Source of the DNA: Ectocarpus siliculosus
Lineage: Eukaryota; Sar; Phaeophyceae; Ectocarpales; Ectocarpaceae
Reading direction: 5' to 3'
DNA length: 64,000 nucleotides
Assembly (NCBI GenBank): GCA_000310025.1
Contig: FN649745.1
Coordinates: forward strand, 475,441 to 539,440
Numbering within the stretch: the stretch's first letter is position 1; the number at the start of each line of letters is the position of its first letter. This document shows, piece by piece, positions 55,201 to 64,000 of this stretch. The notes under the pieces are model-generated. The model saw only the letters and a program-made list of their open reading frames with translations, did not search any database and had not been told where the DNA came from. The translations under genes and the position numbers were made by a program.

Positions 55201-58200
55201 AGAGAGCGAAGTTCTTCATGGAAACCACGACTCGGTCGTGATCCTCCTTTTCAAACACGGTGGGAGCGGGCGAGAGCATCCGCTGCTCGTCCGACAGCTT
55301 GCAACCTTGAATCCAGCTGTGCTGAAAATTTAAGCGCGTGCAACATGGAGAGCAGGACAAGCAGGAGGCGTTCGGCGATTGGTGAGCTTGAGCGGCATCG
55401 TCGGGATCCACACAGCCCAATCTTTAATCAGATTCTTCACGCCGTCAGGATATCATGCCCCCGCCGAAACACTTCAAGCCCACGCATGAGGACTACGGCT
55501 TTGCCCGCCGTCAGCGTGTCTTGCCAGCCACCGTCAGCGGTTTCATACTATTTTGGTCCCATACGATGAGCCGTGCCTCCTAAAGGTGTCCTCCCTGTGC
55601 ACACAAGTCACCATCGGCCCACTCCCGAATTCGTTGACGAAATCATCATGGAGGATCGAAGAGGAGGGCAAGGGTACCAGGATGCAAAACAAATAAAGCG
55701 AGCAAAAAATAAACAAGAACGCGTTGCCTGAAACGCGCGGAGGACCCTGCTTCGGCGTACCCTCGAGCCTCGTACCTGCAACGCTTGCCCTGCCGTGTAT
55801 CTCCCTGACGGCTTCTTCACCATCATGTGCCGGATGAAGCTCCTGAAAGGATTACGCGACGAGTTGAGAAAACAATACAACGAGCATGAAACGCCCGTCC
55901 GCGAACGATCAAGAGAAAACGCACGACTCACGCTGGAGGGAATGGGCCGGGGGATAAGGTACAGCCGACTGTCAGCAGTCTGCGCTGTCAGTCTGAGGGG
56001 ACACTAGGCCTGCTTTTGCGCAATGTTTGCCACCTCACGTGGTGCTTGCTACGCTGTGTAGACATTCGTAGAGGTACGTTGAGAAGGCTACCCGATAGCT
56101 CGGTAGAGAGGGCGGGTGGAGACGGTAACGGCCTTAGATTGACTGCCCTCGGCAAAACACAAAGTACAACAAGTATGTACGACGACAACACAACATCGCC
56201 ACAAAATACTCACTGAAAAGACTACACCACATCCTTTCGACTGAGGTTATATCTCGAACGGCAGGTCTTTCTGTGAGGCTATGTTTGCTTTCTAAAAAAC
56301 ACGACCACGTCCAACAATCGCCACTCGCCTGGCTTCGCTGCTGACTCTGTTCCACCGCCTGCCAGAGAACTCGAAGCGCCCGTCCTCTACGGCCTTGATG
56401 AGCCTCTGCTTGGTAGTGGTGTCGAACGGCATATCACCGCTGAGTAGAACGAAGGCTATCACGCCGATCGACCACATGTCGCACGACTTGTCGTAACTCA
56501 CCCCGCCGTTAAGCACCTCCGGCGCCATCGTATACAAGGTGCCAACCACCTCGTTCATCCGATCCTCGTCCCTTTCGATAATCTGTCAAAAGTCGAGCGT
56601 TGCGTTGTTTCATTTTTTTGTGGCACAGCTGCGCTTGAAGTACGTTTCCGCCTTTGATGAAAAGGGAGTCCAGCCGCGCCGCGCGTCGCATGCCACACAC
56701 GCAGAGCGCTGTAACGGCGAGCTCTACTATAGGGTTAAATGTTCTGATCCACATTGACGGGAAAAACCAGGTCGAAACGGAGTAAAACATGCTTTTCACA
56801 TTGGGTCTCAGGCCGGGCAAAAAATATTGTGTCTGCCCGATTGGCCGTGGATAACACGCAATGCCACCCAAGGATCGTCGGTCGTTTCACAAAAAATTCG
56901 CCATTAGGTTTTTCGACAAATCACAACACCAGGCAGTGTTTGCTCCTGTTCGGGTGTGTTGCGCGTCATCAACAAGTTGAACTAAGTACACGGCGAATCG
57001 GTGTACCATGTCGGATTCCTCTCTCTTCTCTTTTCACGCAAAGTCTCATCACGCACAACAAAAGACGGCGATGCCCCACCTTGGAAAGGCCGTAGTCGAT
57101 GATGAAGATGTCAGAGTCAGGCAGAGTGCTCTCGTACACCACGTTCTCTAGCTTCAGGTCTCGGTGGACGATCCCCTGCTGGTGCATGTACCACGTCGCC
57201 GACAACAGCTGGCAAGCAAACCAGAAGGGAAGATCGCAAGTCAAGAGCGAGCGAATTGTGGGCAGCATGGGGGGGGTGCTGGGTATCAGGAGATGAATCA
57301 GACTACAAAAACCACATGTCACCAGATACCGATCGATTGCTTGATACCCACACCACGGAAACTTGCACGATCATCGTTACCACCGGAAAACATCACAGAT
57401 ATCCTAGCATGAGTCCCAGCACGGATCCGCCGCCACCTCCACCACCATACAGGCTTCCCCGCCCAACGTGGGAGACCTCTATTACACCAACAACGAGCCG
57501 AGTCAATCAAGTGCTGGAGCCAGGCACCCAACATCAAGCCCGGCCAACGTTTGGCCCACTATAGAACAGCGTGCCCCACGGTATGATTTGGGGGAGATGG
57601 GGCGTGTGTCAGGTTAGTCAGTAACCAAACCAACGCGTGGCGATCGTGTGTACCGCCACGTATCTACCCTCATGCTCGACCCCCTCGAGGGACCTTCCTT
57701 CCTCCCTTCACAACCACTATACAGTATCTACACAGTATACTACTTAAGCAGGCTTTACCTTGGTGATGATGTCGACCACAGCCGATTCGGCGTACGGGGC
57801 TCGGCGGTGGAGATCGCCCCCCGTGCAAAGCCGCATCACAAGGTATACCTCTTTGTCCGACTCGAACGTTTCGATTGCTCCTGCAGGCAGCAGCAGGAAG
57901 GCATGTTTGCACACCAGGTAAAGGGATACACGATCCAGCCAACAGGTTACTAGTCTTCTTGTGGGCTTCTTGTGGGGACGGGCGCACTCAGCTGCGATGT
58001 CTCTCACGCGGTGGTATGACCCTTCGCCACGCACCTCTTTCGAGATTATTTGCCAATCCTACTCCCAATAAAGTCACTCCAAGCACTCGGGGAGCTCGTC
58101 TGGGGTCCTCAATTTTTGTACAAGAAGCTCTTTCGCTCAGAAGTGTTTTGGGGCCAACACTTATCTCCCATCGTAACGATTCTTGCGGGGGGACGGGGAT

Positions 58201-60165
58201 GCAACAGAAACAATGGGTTGAAGGAAATGATGAACGCCCGCGATGCGTGGAGGGGAAAGCCACTGACTCGCAACGGAGGCGAATCGCGAAACAGTAACGA
58301 GGCATCCGCTTCACTACACGAAAATGTACGACACAGTTCTGTGTCCGCAAACACGACGGCATCATGAACTTACGGATGATGTTGGGGTGGTCGAGCCGCT
58401 TAAGAATTTCGATCTCGTTTCGCATCTCCTTCAGCATCGAACGAGAGATCTTCTCAAGCTGGATAGTCTTGAGGGCGTACTCCACACCGGTTTGGCGGTG
58501 TTTCACCTTCGAAATCATCCCCACTGCGGGCCGATAACAAAGGCGGCCGACGGCAGGTTAGTACGACGGAAAACACCGGTGTGCAAGGAGGCATTTTAGG
58601 GCTGAAGATAACCAATTTGAACGCACTTTGTTGCTGCTTCTGAAATTCTTCAACAAACGCAACATTGGGTTGGACTACACCCTCCGTCCGTTTCAACAAG
58701 GGTAGGCAGGTACCCAAATAGGACAAAGAGGCACACATCTCTTTGCGTTTGGAGACGCGTCGCTCGGGGCCAACAATACCCGCATCCTGACTCAAGGGCT
58801 CGGCAGCGCACACATTTTTCAACGCACAGGCTGCTTCGGATGAGGTACGGGGTTCGTCGGGGGGGGAAGTCAAAGGATACCTAACGACACGCACCCGATC
58901 CTTTCCCGATGACAGAGATGGTCTCATACAGGTCCTCCACCTTGGTACCCTTTCGCTCTCTGAATACAAGACGGAAACGGGGGCGTCGCAGCTGGGTACA
59001 CGTGAAGACAGCAGTGCATGTTGTTTTCGCGTATGCGCTTATGATGGAACATGCAGCACGTTGGGAGACTTGTGTGCATCAGGTCGAGGGCGAGCATGTG
59101 GTGGTGCGCTGCTGCACGGTGTGTGAGGATCTGCACATTCGCCCTCCATTTGTGCCCCCACAAGAAGCAGCAGAAAACCGTGCGCGCTAGAGCCAACAGT
59201 ATCATACTCGAGACCGGGTCGCGGGCGATCAGCGCCGTGCAACTCTCGAGCACATATCGTCATCCTCTGCTACAGGGGTTTGCTGAGGGAAAGTTGACGC
59301 GGAAAGGAAGAGCAACTAGAGAGAGACATGAGGGAGTCCTAGCTTCAGTGACAGGGGGGCGACCACACTGCTGTGCTTCCATTCTGCTTCAATATATCTC
59401 CAACACGAGCAGCTCCCCTGAACCGTTGCAGAACGTTCGTTCGGGAGATAAACTAGTTGCAGGGGGTGGTGGAAGAGTTCTGACTGCGAGTACATTGCAA
59501 CCGCAACAGCGTTCTTGGATCACACGCGGAGGGTGAGGTACAGGGTACAGGTTGGGGGACGCTTGCACACGCATTCGCCGACAGCAAACGTTTCGGTGGG
59601 GTACGCTAAGGGTTGAACAGACAAGCAGTGCGTGCCACGTTCGTATGACATGCGCGCACCCATGGTTTGTTATCCACAACTTCACACAGGGTGTCGCAGC
59701 TATATAGCCCTCCGTGTAGCATGAACGGCCAACGAAAATATGGATGAATAGTTACCGCACCGGAGCAGTCTAGTCTACGTAGGGCATACCCTACCGCAAG
59801 AGACAAGTGCATTTTGTGAGAGAACGCCCCAGACGCAGCAACTTCATATTGAACATCCGAGGAATACGGTGTTTTTTTCTCGTGTCTCCAGGACGAATGT
59901 GAATAGAGACGTCAAAGTTAACGGAGGCAACTGCAACTAGAGTTGCACTGGGCGCCAGCACTGTCCCCGCCCTGCTGACTACGCGGCATGTAAGACAGCA
60001 AAGGCTTGGTCGGGTGTTTCGGTGAGTGTCGTCAACGAAACGCTTTGCGACACCAACTATAACATATCGTCGTCTATCCAAACTCCATTCGTACCTGACC
60101 ATATGCGACCTAACACTGTCGGCGCTTCCATCTTTCGCCCGCTGTTTGCTCAAGCACAGCCCCAT
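50001..60165 (-). CDS. Calcium-dependent protein kinase (CDPK), 13 exons
   Basis: This is a Ser/Thr kinase switched on by calcium through its own EF-hands. Exons are 60165-60095, 58959-58895, 58523-58374, 57880-57759, 57208-57080, 56582-56329, 55842-55776, 55321-55193, 53822-53661, 52209-52009, 50860-50843, 50651-50560 and 50238-50001. Phases agree and the product is about 565 aa. MGLCLS at the N-terminus is a consensus for myristoylation at Gly2 with palmitoylation at Cys4, implying membrane anchoring. The kinase domain has GKGSVG (42-47), the ALK lysine (K64), alpha-C Glu (about E82), HRDLKLEN (D153), DYG (174-176) in place of DFG, and APE (199-201). A junction segment (SMKNFALYSK) leads to four EF-hand loops at 358-369, 392-403, 429-440 and 468-479. 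The third loop ends in Asn rather than Glu. A Pro-rich tail of about 80 residues follows. Exon 6 ends at a GC donor, and exon 11 is an 18-nt microexon. Confidence 0.93.
51225..51536. repeat. ~312-bp repeat, copy 1 (CDPK intron 10)
   Basis: From the poly-G tract at about 51270 to 51536 this is almost identical to 54350-54612. Both contain ctcatagtcgtgcatgccgt and end ggtgctttcacttccaga. It lies in the intron between the exons at 52209-52009 and 50860-50843. It contains no reading frame of interest. Its left end begins taccgtaa, like the TIR elements, but no matching right end is seen. Confidence 0.85.
51748..51957. repeat. Tandem repeat, three units of about 67 bp
   Basis: Units start at 51748, 51815 and 51882. 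Each contains ttttacaacgtcgttgccaa, then gcgacgaaaaccca and cgatggcaaacac, and closes with a G-rich run of varying length. The units differ by only a few bases, so the array is young. It sits in an intron of the kinase gene. The spacing has no unique spacers, so it is not a CRISPR array. Confidence 0.95.
52210..52275 (-). repeat. CTG-type trinucleotide tract at a splice acceptor
   Basis: On the minus strand a CTG/TTG trinucleotide run immediately precedes the acceptor of the kinase exon at 52209-52009. It supplies most of the pyrimidine-rich tract upstream of tttcaccag. Length changes here could affect recognition of the exon that carries EF-hands 2 and 3. Confidence 0.8.
52414..53384. mobile_element. 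TIR DNA element in CDPK intron 9
   Basis: This 971-bp element has 26-bp perfect terminal inverted repeats starting taccgtaagagtcggagagt, bounded by TA at both ends. Subterminal copies of the ggtcggagagatggcacc word lie inside each end. The interior is homologous to 41227-42148. There is no transposase-like frame, so it is a non-autonomous copy that needs an enzyme from elsewhere. The perfect ends make it the youngest-looking copy in the window. It lies in the intron between the kinase exons at 53822-53661 and 52209-52009. Confidence 0.85.
53890..54356. other. Low-quality sequence flanking a gap
   Basis: Composition changes abruptly to stretched G, C and A homopolymers (up to about 22 G in a row) on both sides of the N run. 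The right flank reads like a corrupted version of 51225-51290. I treat this as poor base calling at contig ends inside a kinase intron, not as real sequence. All reading frames here should be ignored. Confidence 0.8.
54200..54299. other. Assembly gap of 100 N
   Basis: This gap placeholder of unknown true size lies in the intron between the kinase exons at 55321-55193 and 53822-53661. No exon is interrupted, since the phases across this intron agree. Confidence 0.99.
54300..54612. repeat. ~312-bp repeat, copy 2 (CDPK intron 8)
   Basis: This is the second copy of the repeat at 51225-51536. It is reliable from about 54357 onward and differs there by only a few bases. The word gacgccgaatgggggg occurs at 53884, left of the gap, and again at 54611, directly after this copy. 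It therefore brackets the gap-bearing segment like a target-site duplication or an unmerged contig overlap. Confidence 0.8.
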
Positions 60166-60546
60166 GTCGGTTCAGGCGAGCGAATCTCTTCCGGGAAGAG
60201 ATTCCAGCTCACTGGACTGTGAATGTGGACGTCCTCCCGCGGTCTCTCACCGGTCTCTCCGCGTTATGTTCCCTGCCGCCGCACATTTTTTTTTCTTCTG
60301 GCTACTGTACACCCCTCCTCACACAAGAATTCTCACAAACACGGTGCCCCCCCCCCCACCAGGTCTTGACGCAAGATACGCGGCAAGATACGCGGCAGCG
60401 GATCTTTGCAGATCTTTGCACCCGCAGGTACGAATCTTTGGTTGTGATCTACCGCCGTAGTACGGTGGAAAGGCGAGCAGACCGTGCGATATTTGATCCG
60501 ACTGTTCCTCCTTGGGGCAGAACACATCAACTAAGGCTCGCACGGG
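60166..60546. promoter_or_regulatory. Divergent intergenic region, shared 5' region
   Basis: These 381 bases lie between the start codon of the minus-strand kinase and the start codon of the plus-strand coiled-coil gene. It contains a pyrimidine-rich stretch near 60290-60360 and short direct repeats (agatacgcggc and gatctttgca, each twice in tandem) around 60374-60420. It should carry both promoters. No specific element is claimed. Confidence 0.5.

Positions 60547-64000
<3,454 letters not shown>

Overview
This is nuclear DNA of an intron-rich eukaryote with moderate to high GC. The gene content points to a brown alga of the Ectocarpus type: a secreted GH81 laminarinase (endo-1,3-beta-glucanase) with CBM6 modules and a short Cys-rich module, a plant/protist-type calcium-dependent protein kinase, an intronless ankyrin-repeat gene, and dense, regularly spliced introns. 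The organism assignment is inference from gene content. I could not run a search.

Layout. Positions 435-5471 (minus) hold a large protein of unknown function in eight exons. Head-to-head with it, 5814-11672 (plus) is a GTPBP1/GTPBP2-type translational GTPase in eleven exons. A 100-N gap (12272-12371) precedes an intronless ankyrin-repeat gene at 13497-14798 (plus). Positions 17994-34673 (minus) hold a 27-exon gene for a modular secreted protein: GH81 catalytic region, Pro/Thr linker, Cys-rich module, second linker, then two CBM6 modules. All exon phases close from a plausible signal peptide to the stop. Its first intron carries a terminal-inverted-repeat (TIR) DNA element.

From about 34.7 to 43.4 kb the window is gene-poor. 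It contains relatives of the same TIR element, microsatellites and a near-perfect 24-nt hairpin. A multi-pass membrane protein of unknown function lies at 43469-46511 (plus, 5' end not found, one internal junction unresolved). Positions 50001-60165 (minus) encode a 13-exon calcium-dependent protein kinase with an N-terminal acylation signal, a kinase domain with DYG in place of DFG, and four EF-hands. Its introns hold another intact-looking TIR element, a three-unit tandem repeat, two copies of a ~312-bp repeat and the second 100-N gap (54200-54299). Divergent from it, 60547 to beyond the window end (plus) is a Ser/Asp-rich coiled-coil protein of unknown function.

The genes do not form a pathway. 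The laminarinase fits storage or cell-wall beta-1,3-glucan turnover, the GTPase fits translation quality control, and the kinase fits calcium signalling at a membrane. Recurring themes are head-to-head gene pairs with short shared upstream regions, three independently phase-supported GC-AG introns, and introns that act as landing sites for a family of small TIR elements. Sequence at 1-160 and on both sides of the second gap looks like poor base calling.
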